Part shown: positions 47,838 through 59,430 of the stretch, in pieces
How the letters are laid out: the number at the start of each line of letters is the position of its first letter
Position numbering within the stretch: position 1 is the first letter of the stretch
Assembly: GCA_905221605.1 (NCBI GenBank)
Contig: CAJNDS010002227.1
Location: 486,001-550,000 of the forward strand
Origin: Symbiodinium natans
Taxonomy: Eukaryota; Sar; Dinophyceae; Suessiales; Symbiodiniaceae
Direction of reading: 5' to 3'
Length of the DNA stretch: 64,000 nucleotides
Position numbers and translations under genes: made by a program
Notes under the pieces: generated by a model
The model's database searches: none
What the model saw: only the letters and a program-made list of their open reading frames with translations
What the model was told of the DNA's origin: nothing

Positions 47838-47954
47838 ACCCTAAACCCTAAACCCTAAACCCTAAACCCTAAACCCTAAACCCTAAACCCTAAACCCTAA
47901 ACCCTAAACCCTAAACCCTAAACCCTAAACCCTAAACCCTAAACCCTAAACCCT
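47838..47954 (-). repeat. CCCTAAA array
   Basis: Seventeen heptamers. Confidence 0.95.
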
Positions 47955-48721
47955 TTATCACCCCATATAACCCCATCCCAAGGTCAGGCAGTTTGCAGTG
48001 CTCCCGCTCTTCTTGACGGCCCGGGGTGCTCTCTTTTGGTGAGTTTTCGGTGTAGGCTGTGGTTTAGGGTTTAGGGTTTAGGGTTTAGGGTTTAGGTTTT
48101 AGGTTTTAGGTTTTAGGTTTAGGGTTTAGGCTTTTGTTGCCTTCAGGACTTATGCGATGCGGTCCCTAGACCCTAAATTACTGTGGTTCGCGCATTGCAG
48201 GGACGCTGTGCAACAGTTGGGAACGGGCAGTGTTGCGCTAGGGCTGGGAGGTCTCCCTGGGGTTACGCAGCGATCTGGTCTTAGTAGGTTCAGGGTTTAG
48301 GGTTTAGGGTTTAGAGTTTAGGGTTTAGGGTTCAGGGATTAAAGTGTTGAGGGCTGATCGGTTTGCGAATCAGGGAAGTAGGGTGGTTCCAGGACGGAAG
48401 CCGGGCGTTCGGGCCGAAGCCCCCTTTCCCTAAGCCAAGGATCTTGGTGGGTGGCTGCCTAAGCCTCTACGAACCGCTAAAACCCTCTGAAGCCTTAAAC
48501 CCCTCTAAGGCCTCTAAACCCTCTAAACCCTCTAAACCCTTAAAACCCTATAACTTTAAACCCTATGAAGCCCTGTAAACCCTCTAAACCCTAAAAAGCG
48601 CTGCAAGCCCTGTAAACCCTGCAGCCCGAACAGCCCGGTTAGCCTTGGGAGCCCCAAACCCTTGCCGGGATGCTGCGGGGCCTAGGCTATCGGGGTCGGA
48701 ATAATTATTCATAGTATTCCT

Positions 48722-48779
48722 TTTTTTGCCTGCTACATATATATATATAAACTATAATAACTTCCTTTTATGGCCCCTG

Positions 48780-48818
<39 letters not shown>

Positions 48819-48835
48819 CTATATACATATATGAT
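48722..48835. repeat. (AT)n-rich tract
   Basis: ATATAT runs; YIYIY-type ORFs on both strands are artefacts. Confidence 0.9.
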
Positions 48836-48910
48836 ATACATACTACAACAACCCCAACACCCTGTTCTAATTACGAAGGCCCCTCTAGTGCTTGCCCTCC
48901 GGAGGCGGTG

Positions 48911-48965
48911 CTCAGCTTCTCTCAGATCTGCAAGTTCCACAAGAAGCGCCTCAGCACTTTTGTTG
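48911..48965 (+). CDS. candidate exon, unknown protein
   Basis: After cttctctcag: ICKFHKKRLSTFVAE, then a TTTAGGG array. Short. Confidence 0.35.
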
Positions 48966-49193
48966 CTGAGGGTTTAGGGTTTAGGGTTTAGGGTTCAGGG
49001 TTTAGGGTTTAGGGTTTAGGGTTAGGGTTAAGGGTTTCGGGTTTAATCTAAACCCTGGAGACCCTAAACCCCAAGCCGCAAGACCCTGGAAACCTTAAAC
49101 CCTCAACCCCAGACCCTACAAGCCCCTCGACCCTACCTTCAAGCCCCTAAGCCCTTCAAGCCCCAAGACCCTCAACCCGAAACCCTAAACTAA

Positions 49194-49312
49194 ACCCGAG
49201 ACCCTAGACCCTAGACCCTAGACCCTAGACCCTAGACCCTAGACCCTAGACCCTAGACCCTAGACCCTAGACCCTAGACCCTAGACCCTAGACCCTAAAC
49301 CCTAAACCCTAA
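49194..49312 (-). repeat. CCCTAGA variant array
   Basis: About fifteen CCCTAGA units, ending in three CCCTAAA: strongly homogenised variant. Confidence 0.95.
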
Positions 49313-50530
49313 ACCCGGAAATCCGGAAACCTGAAAAGCCTGCGGTGAAGCCGAGGCTCCCAAGCTTTGTGGTGACCCCAGCATTCCCCTGGACTTGGGG
49401 GTTGTTTTTCGGGTTTTGGGGTTCAGGGTTTAGGGTTCATTTTGGGGTTCAGGGTTGAGGGTTTGGGGTTTAGGGCTATTTTGCGGTTTTAGGGCTTCGG
49501 GTTTGAGGTTTCGGGTTTTCTTTACAGAGACCTCTAATTTGTCAAACGTGGGTTCAAGAAGAGGTGTTTGGTTTTGTTTCTCTTTGGGGATCTTAGCAAG
49601 ATAGTTTGAGGTACTTGGTACAGGCATTTCGAGGGTCTTCAGGCTTCTGTTGGTGGTTTCCATTTTTTCGGTGCTGAAAAGGCGCTTCGGGCCTTTGTAA
49701 AGGTATGTTGCACGTCTTAAACCCTAAGCCCTAGACCCTAGGCACTAAACCCTAATCCCTAAACCCTAAACCCCTAAACCCTAAACCCTAAACCCTAAAC
49801 CTTGAACCCTGAACCCTGAACCCGAAACACCACCTTCAGGGATCCAGGGCTTGGTTTGCAGAGCTGGTTTTTGCATGGTTGTGGCTCTTTGTGGGCGCGG
49901 ACCTCTGCAGCAGCTCTGGCAGAACCACAGGAACCCTAAACCCTAAGCCCTAAACCCAAAACCCAAAACCCTAAACCCTAAACCCTAAATCCTAAACCCG
50001 AAACCCGAAACCCTAATCCCTAAACCCTAAACAGGCTAGAAGCCCTTAACCCTCGAACCGGCCCCTAAACCCTGAAGCCCCAAGCCTTCAGCCCCAAACC
50101 TCCCCCCAAACGCGAAGACGCTGAAACTTTGATTTGCGCCATGACCGCCTGACTACCAGATGCGCCTTGATGGGAGCTCCGTTGGAGAAGGTTCGGTGCG
50201 ACCCGAACCCCCACAAACCCTCACAAACCCTCACAAACCCTCACAAACCCTGAAACCCGAAACCCCTATCCCCCTAAGCCCCCTGAGCCCCCTGAACCCC
50301 TTAACCCCCTAAATTCGGCGGAACTCAAGCCTAGAGATCTTTGCATGCCTCGCGCATGCTTGAATACACCCCTAAGCCCCTAAGCCCCTAAACCCCTAAA
50401 CCCCTAAACCTGAAACCCTAAGCCCTAAGCCCTAAGCCCTAAGCCCCAAACCCGAAACCCTACACCCTAAACCCTAAACCCAAAACCCCAAACCCTAAAC
50501 CCTAAACCCTAAACCCTAACCCTACTAGGC
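49313..50530. other. mixed telomeric variants and unique islands
   Basis: Islands at 49330-49400 (PAVKPRLPSFVVTPAFPW in one frame) and 50150-50200 (MRLDGSSVGEGSVRP) may be exons. (CCCTCACAAA)n lies at 50205-50250, CCCCTAA at 50370-50410. No gene assigned. Confidence 0.45.
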
Positions 50531-50534
50531 ACTT

Positions 50535-50611
50535 TTAGTATCAGGGTGAACACTCCCCCCCCTATTGTAGTCCCCATTAAGGACTGTTAGTATCAGGGTG
50601 AACATCCCAAG
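50535..50611 (+). mobile_element. family A mini-element, diverged
   Basis: The right arm AAGGACTGTTAGTATCAGGG then TGAACATCCCAAG is clear; the left side is rearranged and partly repeats the right arm. Confidence 0.55.
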
Positions 50612-50802
50612 CTTAGGGTTTTGTTTCTGCGCCAGACTGGCATTTCACGTGGGGGGTCATGCGTCAGTTCCGGGTTGAGGGGTCGGTTTTAGGGTTTGGG
50701 GGTTTAGGGGTGAGGGATTACGGGGGTTCTAGGTTTGTTTTTCGGGTTGGGGAGGTTTTAGGGCTCTAGGGGGTCTTCAGGTCTCATAGGGGTTTTGAGA
50801 TA

Positions 50803-50887
50803 CCCTAAACCCTAAACCCTAAACCCTAAACCCTAAACCCTAAACCCTAAACCCTAAACCCTAAACCCTAAACCCTAAACCCTAAAA
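50803..50887 (-). repeat. CCCTAAA array
   Basis: Twelve heptamers directly upstream of a candidate exon. Confidence 0.95.
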
Positions 50888-50888
50888 G

Positions 50889-50962
50889 GTCTACAGTTAC
50901 TTCAGCTTCCCTGTGCGCGTGCGGCAAGTGCTGGATGTTGACGCCATCGGCGAGATGCTTGG
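50889..50962 (+). CDS. candidate exon, unknown protein
   Basis: YSYFSFPVRVRQVLDVDAIG then EML in one open frame between a CCCTAAA array and a TTTAGGG array. Coding-like; not recognised. Confidence 0.4.
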
Positions 50963-51036
50963 GCTAATCACCCCGAACCCTTAAGGGTTTAGGGTTTAGG
51001 GTTTAGGGCTTAGGGCTTAGGGCTTAGGGCTTAGGG

Positions 51037-51137
51037 TTGGGATGTTCCCCCTACGAACAGTCCTTAATTGGGATTGTAGTACCCCCTCTACTAGAATCCT
51101 TATTAAGGACTGTTTGTACAAGGGGGAACATCCCAAG
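51037..51137 (+). mobile_element. family A mini-element, intact
   Basis: TTGGGATGTTCCCCCTACGA to AAGGGGGAACATCCCAAG, about 101 bp, directly abutting CTTAGGG/TTTAGGG heptamers on its left. Confidence 0.75.
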
Positions 51138-51535
51138 TTGCGACCTAAACCCTAAACCCCAAAGGCTAAACACCCTCAGATTAATAAACGCACCCTTCAG
51201 CCCTCAACCACTGCAGGGTTCCGGGGCAGGATTTAGCGTACGCCCTAACTCAGCCCTGGCGTCCCCAAACCTTGAGCCTAACACCTTCTATGCCCTATGC
51301 GCCTCTCAACTCCATAGCCCTAGAACCATGTAAGTAACAGCGAAACCTTATAGTCATCCTTGAATAGATGGAATTTGGTTTTCGGAAACTCTCGGGGTTT
51401 TGGGGCGTTTTTCCCACGTTTTTTTGAGGAACCCATAGATAGAATCTTGAAGCCCCTAGATAGCATATTTGAAAACCCATACATCGAACATTTTCGGGAC
51501 CCCGAAACTTCGCCAGTTTGGCGGCCTCCTGCACA
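51138..51535. other. unique sequence, nothing recognised
   Basis: Mostly non-repetitive; short ORFs on both strands without coding character. Confidence 0.45.
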
Positions 51536-51560
51536 CCTCTTGGCGTCTTGGTTTCTTGGA

Positions 51561-51715
51561 GGAGAGGAGGAGAGGAGGAGAAGGAGGAGAAGGAGGAGAA
51601 GGAGGAGACGGAGGAGAAGGAGGAGAAGGAGGAGAAGGAGGAGAAGGAGGAGAAGGAGGAGAAGGAGGAGACGGAGGAGAAGGAGGAGCAGGAGGAGAGG
51701 AGCAGAGGAGCAGCG
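51561..51715 (+). repeat. (GAGGAGAAG)n microsatellite
   Basis: GAG/GAAG trinucleotide-based repeat. Arg-rich and Glu-rich ORFs are artefacts. Confidence 0.95.
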
Positions 51716-51959
51716 GAGCAGAGAGAGGATGCGCCTTCCCCCCGAAGAGAGCCTATTTAGGGTTTAGGGTTTAGGGTTTAGGGTTTAGGGTGTGTCAGGG
51801 GAGGGCGCGCGCTCGGGTGTGAAACACCCCGGGCCGCGCGCTCGCGTTGCCCGTCAACCCACCCCGGCCACCCAAACTATACTCTATTAGGGTTTAGGGT
51901 TTATGGAATTTATTTTCTTGTGCTCTGATGCTTGCTTTGATGTTTTTAAAGTTGCGCTG

Positions 51960-52320
51960 TTAGGGTTTAAGCTGGGGTTGGGGGTAGCCTCGGCCCTTTT
52001 CGGGCCTTCGGCGTATCAGGGCCCGTAGAGGCCTTTATTTATTTGAAGGTCAGGGAAACCCTTTGTGTCTGCTCCTGGATTCCCCTTCTTTAAGGGCTGA
52101 GTTTTTCGCCAACGAGTATTTCAATCGCTAGGGTTTAAGCTCGGGTTCGGGGTAGCCTCGGCCCTTTTCGGGCCTTCGGCAAGTTAGGGCCCGTAGAGGC
52201 CCTTATTTGCTTGAAGGCCTTCGCAGCGTAGGGTTTTGCGGTGTTAGGGTTTAGGCTGGGGTTCGGGGTAGCCTCGGTCCTTTTCGGGCTTTCGGCGCGT
52301 CAGGGCCCGTAGAGGTCCTT
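51960..52320 (+). repeat. three copies of a ~75-bp unit
   Basis: GTAGCCTCGGCCCTTTTCGG followed by GCCTTCGGC and AGGGCCCGTAGAGG recurs near 51983, 52154 and 52268, each preceded by GTTAGGGTTTA-like sequence. Non-coding. Confidence 0.9.
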
Positions 52321-52479
52321 GCTGATTTGGGGGGAGCCATCGATTTCAGTACTAAAAAAAGAACATTTTTCATTGCGGGCAGGGGTGCCTAAAAACAATG
52401 TTTTCAATATCCAAAAATCGCATTTTTCATTGTGGGCACGGACAAATCTTGTAGTCCCTTCTTTTAGTGGGTTGGCCCG

Positions 52480-52740
52480 GGGAACCCTTAGCCCGGGGGG
52501 CCCTTAGGGGGGCCCTTGGCCTTTTCGGCCCTTGGCCCTCTTGGCCCGCGGCCCGGGGGGCCCTGGGTCGGGGCTATTGGCCCCGGGGGGTAGGGGGCCC
52601 TTCGCCCTTGGCCCGGAAGGCCCTTCCTTGGCCGGGGGGGGGCCCTTGGTGCTGCCTGGACCCCCTCGCCAGCCTCCTGGTCCAGGAATCCAGCTACCAG
52701 TGGCAGGGGGCCCCCGGGGGGGGGGGCCGGCAAACCCTGA
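52480..52740. repeat. GGGGGGCCC-rich low-complexity sequence
   Basis: Repeated GGCCC/GGGCC palindromic words give mirrored G/P-rich ORFs on both strands, which I do not call. Confidence 0.85.
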
Positions 52741-52998
52741 ACCCAAAACCCTGAACCGCAAAGGGGGACGATTTGGGGTTATACTTTAGCTACGCTAAAG
52801 GTGGTCTGGGTGCCGGCCATCCCTTAGCCGAGTACTGACGTTGTCGTAAAAAAGGCCGATGTCCGTTGGCCTGTCCAGGACAGACGGTGAGGCTTAACCC
52901 TCACCTTTCCGTTTCTCTTTTCGCTTGGGCGCTCGGGCTGTAAGGCCCTCGGCCGAGCGTTCGGGGTCTGTCGCTCGACGGAAGCGACCCCTCACTAA

Positions 52999-53063
52999 GT
53001 TTAGGGTTTAGGGTTTAGGGTTTAGGGTTTAGGGTTTAGGGTTTAGGGTTTAGGGTTTAGGGG
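52999..53063 (+). repeat. TTTAGGG array
   Basis: Nine heptamers. Confidence 0.95.
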
Positions 53064-53114
53064 TATTGAATATGGCTAACCGCGGCCCCCCAGGGCGCCT
53101 CTTGCCCCCAAGCT

Positions 53115-53260
53115 TTAGGCCAATATTCTATCTATCGTTTTGGGGGCTTTTTGATACTCTATCTATCGTTTTGGGGGCGTTTTTTTGGATACTCTACCTC
53201 TCCTTTTGGAAAGGTTTGTTTTTTTTCGGAGTTTTCAAATATTCTATCTACTTAAGGATG
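53115..53260 (+). repeat. three imperfect ~40-bp repeats
   Basis: CTATCTATCGTTTTGGGGGC recurs twice and in a diverged third form (CTCTACCTCTCCTTTTGG). Confidence 0.75.
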
Positions 53261-53455
53261 CCTATAAATCCCAAACCCCTAGACCCTAAACCCTAAACCC
53301 TAATCCTAAACCCGAAACCCTAAACCCTCAACCCTAAACCCTAAACCCTAAACCCTAAAACCCTGAACCCTCAACTTGGTGGGTGTGATAGGTTTCACTT
53401 CCGCAGGGTGATCTCGCGCTCAGCTGATTCCGGATAAAAAGCTGGGTTTTGAAGG

Positions 53456-53610
53456 GTTTAGGGTTAGGGTTTAGGGTTTAGGGTTTAGGGTTTAGGTTTA
53501 GGGTTTAGGGTTTAGGGTTTAGGGTTTAGGGTTTAGGGTTTAGGGTTTAGGGTTTAGGGTTTAGGGTTTGGGGTTTAGGGTTTAGGGTTTACGGGTTAGG
53601 GTTTGGAGTA
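53456..53610 (+). repeat. TTTAGGG array
   Basis: About 21 heptamers with a few missing bases. Confidence 0.95.
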
Positions 53611-53737
53611 CTGTGCTTGAATGCTTTTTTGGGTTCTGGGTTCCTATAGTGTCTACTTATACCTTATACCTAAAATGTATATACCTTTTTCCAGGGTCTA
53701 CTCCAAAGTAGGGAAACAAACCCTCAACTTCCGGAAC

Positions 53738-53829
53738 CCTAAACCCTAAACCCTAAACCCTAAACCCTAAACCCTAAACCCTAAACCCTAAACCCTAAAC
53801 CCTAAACCCTAAACCCCAAACCCTCAACT
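53738..53829 (-). repeat. CCCTAAA array
   Basis: Thirteen heptamers, opposite to the array at 53456. Confidence 0.95.
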
Positions 53830-54079
53830 TTCCGGGGACAGACTCAGGATTGACAAAGGCGCGCTGCATTTCATTCCCTGGCCCGCCTCGGCGTCCTCCT
53901 ACCAGGACGCCCACATGGGTTGTTTGGGGTTTCGGGTTTAGGGTTCAGGGTTTAGGGTTTAGGGTTTAGGGTTTAGGGTTTAGGGTTTAGGGTTCAGGGT
54001 TTAGGGTTTAGGCAGGAGGGTTTTGCCGTGTGTTTTGGGGGGTTCGGGTTTCAAGAGTCTAGGGCTGAGGGCTGAGGGC

Positions 54080-54125
<46 letters not shown>

Positions 54126-54956
54126 GGTTTAGGTTTTGGGGCTTTGAGTTTCAGGGATTTGGGGTAGAGGGCTTCAGGGCTCGACCGGGCTTCGATTTGG
54201 CTTGGACCGAAGCCCTAAACCCCGAACCCTGAACCCTAAACCCGAATATTCCCAAGAAAAGTGCAAGGATTGCAGCCCCTCTCTTCGCATGCTGCAATGC
54301 CGTTCTGTGTGACTTTGAGATGTGCTGATCCGAAATTCACCTACGGGCCTTCGCAATCAGAATAGGGTTTTGGGGCTTACTCTGTTATTCCGACCCCGAT
54401 TGTAGGTGCATCGGTAGGGCGGCTCCCTTCGGTGTACTCCTTTTAGGTGTCATCTTCGGGGCTTTTTCTTTGCCTGTGGGGGGGGGGGTGCTGCCACGTG
54501 TGTGTTGCGCGATTCCAGATAAAGAGAACGGCCCCGAATATCTAAGACACATTTACTGTGGGAGGTTGGGTTCCGTGTAGGGAAGAGGGCACCGAGAGAC
54601 TTCTCTCCTGGTCTTCATGGATATCTCCCCACTGCATGTTTGGGGGCTGTTGGGCAAGGGCGCCTTAGGCTCAGGGCTCAAGCTCTGTTTCGGGTGTAGG
54701 GTTGAGGTGTCGGACTGCCCAGATCTGGCATTCCTGGAGGGGTCATTTGGGCCTGGGTAAGGCGTAGTGAGGGTGGGGTCGGATCTCAAAATAGCATAAT
54801 CATGAAGGCCCAAGACATTCGTAGAGCGTTGATTTCGCGGAAAGCTGCTAGCAGAACACGGTTAAGCCAATGTCCGAAGCCCAAACCCTCAACCCTCAAC
54901 CCTTAAACCTTAACCCTTAAACCCTAAACCCTAAACCCTAAATTCGTTTCGTGCAG
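53830..54956. other. mixed repeat and unique sequence
   Basis: TTTAGGG (53935-54012), GAGGGTT/GAGGGCT variant array (54062-54132), then unique sequence 54160-54880 with no recognised exon. Confidence 0.5.
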
Positions 54957-55034
54957 GAGGACTTGAGCAACGTCGCGAAGGAGCTTCCGCTGTCCATCCG
55001 CGTGGAGGTCACGGATTGGTACTTCATCAAGCCA
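54957..55034 (+). CDS. candidate exon, unknown protein
   Basis: After ttcgtgcag: EDLSNVAKELPLSIRVEVTD then WYFIKP. Strong coding character. 3' end ambiguous between two GC donors. Confidence 0.5.
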
Positions 55035-55092
55035 GGCCGGTTTAGGGTTTTTCGGGCTTGTCTTTGTCTACGTGGTCCGTTTATTAAATCCT

Positions 55093-55153
55093 CAACCCTA
55101 AACCCTAAACCCTAAACCCTAAACCCTAAACCCTAAACCCTAAACACTCAAAC

Positions 55154-55241
<88 letters not shown>

Positions 55242-55348
55242 ACCCTAAACCCTAAGCCCTAAACCCTAAACCCTAAACCCTAAACCCTAAACCCTAAACC
55301 CTAAACCCTAAACCCAAACCCTAAACCCTAAACCCCAAACCCCAAACC
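55093..55348 (-). repeat. CCCTAAA / CCCTCAA compound array
   Basis: CCCTAAA heptamers flank about fifteen CCCTCAA units (55150-55245): the same variant as 34396-34528 but in a separate locus. Confidence 0.95.
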
Positions 55349-55538
55349 GGTTTGTTGGGGGGTGGGTGCGAAACTCGGAACCTGTACCTGCCTTGTAAAC
55401 CCCGTGCGAGCCCAACCCGACATCCTGAAGTCTAGAAAACCCCTAAACCCTAAACCCTAAACCCCAAACCCCAAACCCCAAACCCCAAACCCCAAACCCC
55501 AAACCCCAAACCCCAAACGGAACAAACCGCTCGCGCAG

Positions 55539-55605
55539 GTGGCCGCAGCTGGCCCGAGTACCTGGAGACCCTGAAGCCCAGCCACGCCAAGAAGATCCGC
55601 AGGCG
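55539..55605 (+). CDS. candidate exon, unknown protein
   Basis: After tcgcgcag: GRSWPEYLETLKPSHAKK then IRRRE. Coding-like; may follow 54957 in the same gene. Confidence 0.4.
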
Positions 55606-55755
55606 GGAGGCTGAGGGAGTTTCAGGGGGTTTAAGGTTTCGGGTTTAGGGTTTAGGGTTTCAGGTTTAGGGTTTAGGGTTTAGGGCTCAGGTTTAGGGTT
55701 TCGGGTTTCGGGTTTAGGGTTTAGGGTTTAGGGTCTAGGCCTACAACCCGGAGAA

Positions 55756-55800
55756 AGGTACGGCAAGCAGCCCGAGAAGTGCGGCTACAGCGCCGCTTGG
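55756..55800 (+). CDS. candidate exon, unknown protein
   Basis: After ggagaaag: YGKQPEKCGYSAAW. Short; unphased. Confidence 0.35.
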
Positions 55801-55809
55801 GCTACAGGG

Positions 55810-55891
55810 TAGGGTTTAGGGTTTAGGGTTTAGGGTTTAGGGTTTAGGGTTTAGGGTTTAGGGTTTAGGGTTTAGGGTTTAGGGTTTAGGG
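55810..55891 (+). repeat. TTTAGGG array
   Basis: Twelve heptamers. Confidence 0.95.
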
Positions 55892-56039
55892 CTTGAATTG
55901 GGCAACTAGGGCTTCTTCAGAGCGCTTCGGGTGTTTGGAGACAACATCCAAAACCTTACAACCTGAAGCTCAAAACCCGAATGTGGGGCTTAGGGTTGAG
56001 AGTTTGGGGTGTTTGGGGTGACCTCGCCCTTGGCCCCAG

Positions 56040-56171
56040 GTCAAAGTGGAAGATCCGGAGCATTTGGATCTTGCCACAATCGAGAGATGCTATGATCTCC
56101 TGTGCCAGACGATGCTGCACAATGGGGATCGCCAGTTCTACACCAAGGACGCATGGCTGGATGGAGACCCC
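56040..56171 (+). CDS. candidate exon, unknown protein
   Basis: After ggccccag: VKVEDPEHLDLATIERCYD, then LLCQTMLHNGDRQFYTKDAW and LDGDP. The longest of the unassigned exons, with no stop in frame. Not recognised. Confidence 0.5.
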
Positions 56172-56590
56172 TCACCCTAAACCCCAATATAGGGTCGGAA
56201 TAATTACTAATAAATAGTATTCCCTCATGCGCGCGCCGTCTCACAGCCAGGGCGCAGGGCATTGGTTTGCAGCTCCTTCAAGGGATGGGGAGGGGGGGTC
56301 CCACAGGGCGGGGGGGGGGGGGGCTCCGCCACAAAATTTTGCGTGCCCGATCCGGGTCTGCTTGCTCCAAACCCTTCTCGACAGGAAGCCGACGCGAATT
56401 CTTCAGGCCCCTAGACTACAACCCTTTAAATCGGGTTTGGGGAGTTTGGGGGTTTCGGCTCCAGCACTTTCCAGGAGTCGTTTGCGCAGCATCTGCGTTC
56501 GCAGCCCGTGCTTCTGGCATCGAGCGGTGAGCGCATCCTGGGTCGCTTCGTTGCATGCCAGGGGGGCTTGCATGCCTTGGAGGAGATGAA

Positions 56591-56704
56591 CCCCAAACCC
56601 CAAACCCCAAACCCCAAACCCCAAACCCCAAGCCCCAAAGCCCAAAGCCCAAAGCCCAAAGCCCAAAGCCCAAAGCCCAAAGCCCAAAGCCCAAAGCCCA
56701 AACC
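56591..56704 (-). repeat. CCCCAAA then GCCCAAA variant array
   Basis: Six CCCCAAA heptamers change abruptly to about ten GCCCAAA heptamers. Confidence 0.95.
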
Positions 56705-57284
56705 CCTAACCCTACACCCTGACTCCATAAGCTGTCTCAACTGCTGGTTGATGGCCGTCTTCACGCTCAAGCTTCATGGAGGTTTGGTTCGCTGGGTTTC
56801 GTGTGTTGAGGGAGGCTTTGCAGAGTAATCTCTTCGGGCTTGCTTGTCCCTTTTACTGCTCTCCCTCTTCTCTCCCAACGAGCCTTCTTACTTACATTCT
56901 TGGCTTGCTGTCAGGGTTATTGCTGGCCGGGCTCCTCTTCTGTCGCTTCGCATTGCAGCCCCCGGGTCAACCTTCCAACTCTGTGAGGCCACCTGGCCTT
57001 GTGCATCCCAGGCTTGCAGCGTACCTGCACGCAAGGCACTGACCTTCCTTCCGTGGGTTTTCTGACTTCGTACTTAGGAGGGCTCGAGGTTTCATTTCGG
57101 GGTCCATTGTCGGAAGCCACTGCCCAGCCACTCGCAGGGGAATCAAGCTGGGCCCACTGGAGCTCAGCCTGCATTGCCTGCGAGCTTTTCAGTCAGGCTT
57201 TCTCTTGCCTGGTCCGTCGTCCCCTTTGGCATTCTCCAGCTTTCAGGCGTCAAGTGCCAGCGGTGTCGCTCAAGCCAGCTCCTT

Positions 57285-57640
57285 TGCATTGGGCCCCGCC
57301 CCTAATCCCTCAAGGTTCGCTAGCCCCTCTTTTCCCCTTAGGTTGGGTTATCCCGTTCTCTGCGACCTGGCATTGGGTCACACCCCCTAACACCCTAGGG
57401 TTTAGTCCCTCTACCCCCTTAGTTTGGGTTGTCCCGTGTCTTCTGCCAGCCGGCGGTTCTTTCTGCATATCCCTTGCAGGCCTCCGGGCCCCGAGCCTCC
57501 TCTCGCTTTGGGATTCGGCTGCATTGGGTCACACCTCTAGCACCCTAGGGTTTAGTCCCTCGACTCCCCCTAGTTCAGGTTGTCACGTCTTTGTGCCGTA
57601 CCCCTTGCAGGCCTCCGGGCCACGAGCTTCCCCCTCGCGT
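57285..57640 (+). repeat. imperfect repeats in the retrotransposon leader
   Basis: GCATTGGGTCACAC (57370, 57531) with an older version at 57286, CACCCTAGGGTTTAGTCCCT (57391, 57541) and CCCTTGCAGGCCTCCGGGCC (57471, 57602). Offsets differ (161, 150, 131), so the copies carry indels. Confidence 0.8.
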
Positions 57641-57824
57641 GGGGCCTTGGCTGTGTCCTTCCCTGCCGCAGCTCGGCCTTGCCTGGGTCTGCAAATTTGA
57701 GTGGGCCAGATAGGGTCCTTTGCGCCTGGACAGCTGGCTGCTGGGCCGTCCAGGTCTTTGCTAGCGTTGTGCGGTCTCCTCTGCCTTCACCTTTCCACGC
57801 AACCGGGCCTGAGAACTGAGAACC

Positions 57825-59430
57825 ATGGAGCAGCTGGCTCCTTTCTCAGATGTTCCCGCCCTTCTGTGCTACGAGCATCCTGTGGACGGTGGCATTTTGG
57901 AATGTGCGGCCATCGTTCTTCTCAAGAGAGAGCATGGTTTCCTGTTGGCACTGCCCCCCCAAGAGCTAATCGCAGCTCAGGATGGCAGTATGGTCGACGA
58001 GCTTGGCCCTTCTCTTGTGGTCACCGTGCCAGGTGTCAGGTTGGTAGGCCCCTCCGTCCATCAGGTCCCTGGAAGCCAAGTGTCAGCCCTCATCGTGGAC
58101 ATGGGAGCCCCTGCTGCCCCTCGCTTGTCAGCGTTGGCCGAAGGAGCCGAGCCCGAGTTGCTTGTACCTTTCGGTGCCGGAGCCGTGTCATGCTAGCTCG
58201 GGCTTTAGATTGGGCCCAAGGTCTGGAGTCAGCCCAGGATCGCCTTGCTTTCTACTCTGCTGCCGAGGAAGGCCCGACCACCCTCCGGTTGGACAGACCA
58301 CCCGCGGGCATAGGAGCTCTGCCAGGGGCCGGGCTCTCGGATATGCCTACCGCATCGCAGCCAGCAAAGCCAAAAAGACCCACCACCTCTGCCTCAGCCT
58401 CCCAATTAGAGATCCTCACTCAAACCTTGCCGGCTCTCACAAGCCGCCTAGCGTCTTTGGAGCAGCAGGTCTCGGCAGGAGCTGCAGCGCCTTTGGCTGC
58501 TCCGTCGGCCGCGGAGCCCCCCTTGCCAACTCAGGCTCTAGGCGCGACGCCCAAGCTTGCTTTGCCACCGAGGCCGAAAGGCCTCCTTGCCTCCTTGGGC
58601 CCGCCTCCTGGAACCAGACCTCTGCAGATGCAGACTGCCGGCATGGAACCGTCAGGTCAGCTTCAGGCCGAGCTCGAAGAGCTGGAGGCCGAAACTCAAG
58701 CAGCAATTCCTGGCTCAGGCGGTCTTAGAGCAGTCTCGAGCCTTTGACGGCTCTCGTAGGGCAGCTTGCTCAGGGGTCCGACCCCATGCTAGACCTGGGC
58801 CAGAGTTCTGTCAGCACGCGAGGCGCCACTCAAAGGGTAAGGCTTCAGGAAGAGTTAGCTTCGGGTCGTGGGTTGTTTTTCCAGGGTGTGTTGGTAAACA
58901 TGAGCCGAAGAATGCTTCCATCCATGTCCCCCGAGACAGACCCTCAGGCCCTTCTTCGCAGCGGGGTTTGTCTGTCCCGCTACTTCGAAAGGTTTGGGGG
59001 TTGGGGGGGTCAAAGGGATGCCGCGCTAATTGCGCATGGACGCTTTCCAGGCAGGGAGGACAGAGCTGGCCCAGGATCACACAGCCCTGCTGGCGGTGTT
59101 CATGGAACAGCTCATGATGGACGGGGGTCGGGGCGAGTTGGCTTACCACCTGACCCTCCTGGAGGAACCCCCCTCCTCAATGTACATCCCGCGGCAGCCC
59201 TCGGGCATGCTCAGGACCAGAACGTTTACACCTTTAGCAAGCCAAAGGTGGGTGACCGTTACTCTCAGCTTTCTTCGGGAAATGGAGACAATTCAAAATC
59301 GTCGCAGCGAAATCGCAAGCCCGCTTCGAAGGCTTCGGCTCATGGATCCGAGGGCACCGCAGGGGAAACCGTCGAGGGGAACAAGCCAAAGAAAAAGCCA
59401 AAGAAGAAGCCTCAGCCTCACGTAACGTGA
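57825..59430 (+). pseudogene. gag-like gene, frameshifted
   Basis: ATG at 57825 (gaaccATGG) opens MEQLAPFSDVPALLCYEHP and stays open to 58196. Coding character then moves between frames: ALDWAQGLESAQDRLAFYSA (frame of 57701-58747), FLAQAVLEQSRAFDGS (near 58700), TALVGQLAQGSDPMLDLG (58744 on), AFQAGRTELAQDHTALLAVF (59040 on), and finally a Lys-rich tail KPKKKPKKKPQPHVT ending at 59430. The order matches a single protein as I recall from dinoflagellate copies. Five frame changes in 1.6 kb indicate decay or uncorrected indels; one lies next to G7 at 59004-59010. Function: probable nucleocapsid-like structural protein. Confidence 0.6.

Noticed and set aside
51360-51774. Arg-rich and Glu-rich ORFs near 51.5 kb
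   Set aside because: Translation of the GAGGAGAAG microsatellite in three frames.
52467-52789. Gly/Pro-rich ORFs on both strands
   Set aside because: GGGCCC palindromic low-complexity sequence gives mirrored ORFs.
57205-58728. Alternative-frame ORFs in the retrotransposon leader and gag region
   Set aside because: They lack the family-like segments that can be followed from frame to frame in the gag entry; several start at non-ATG codons.
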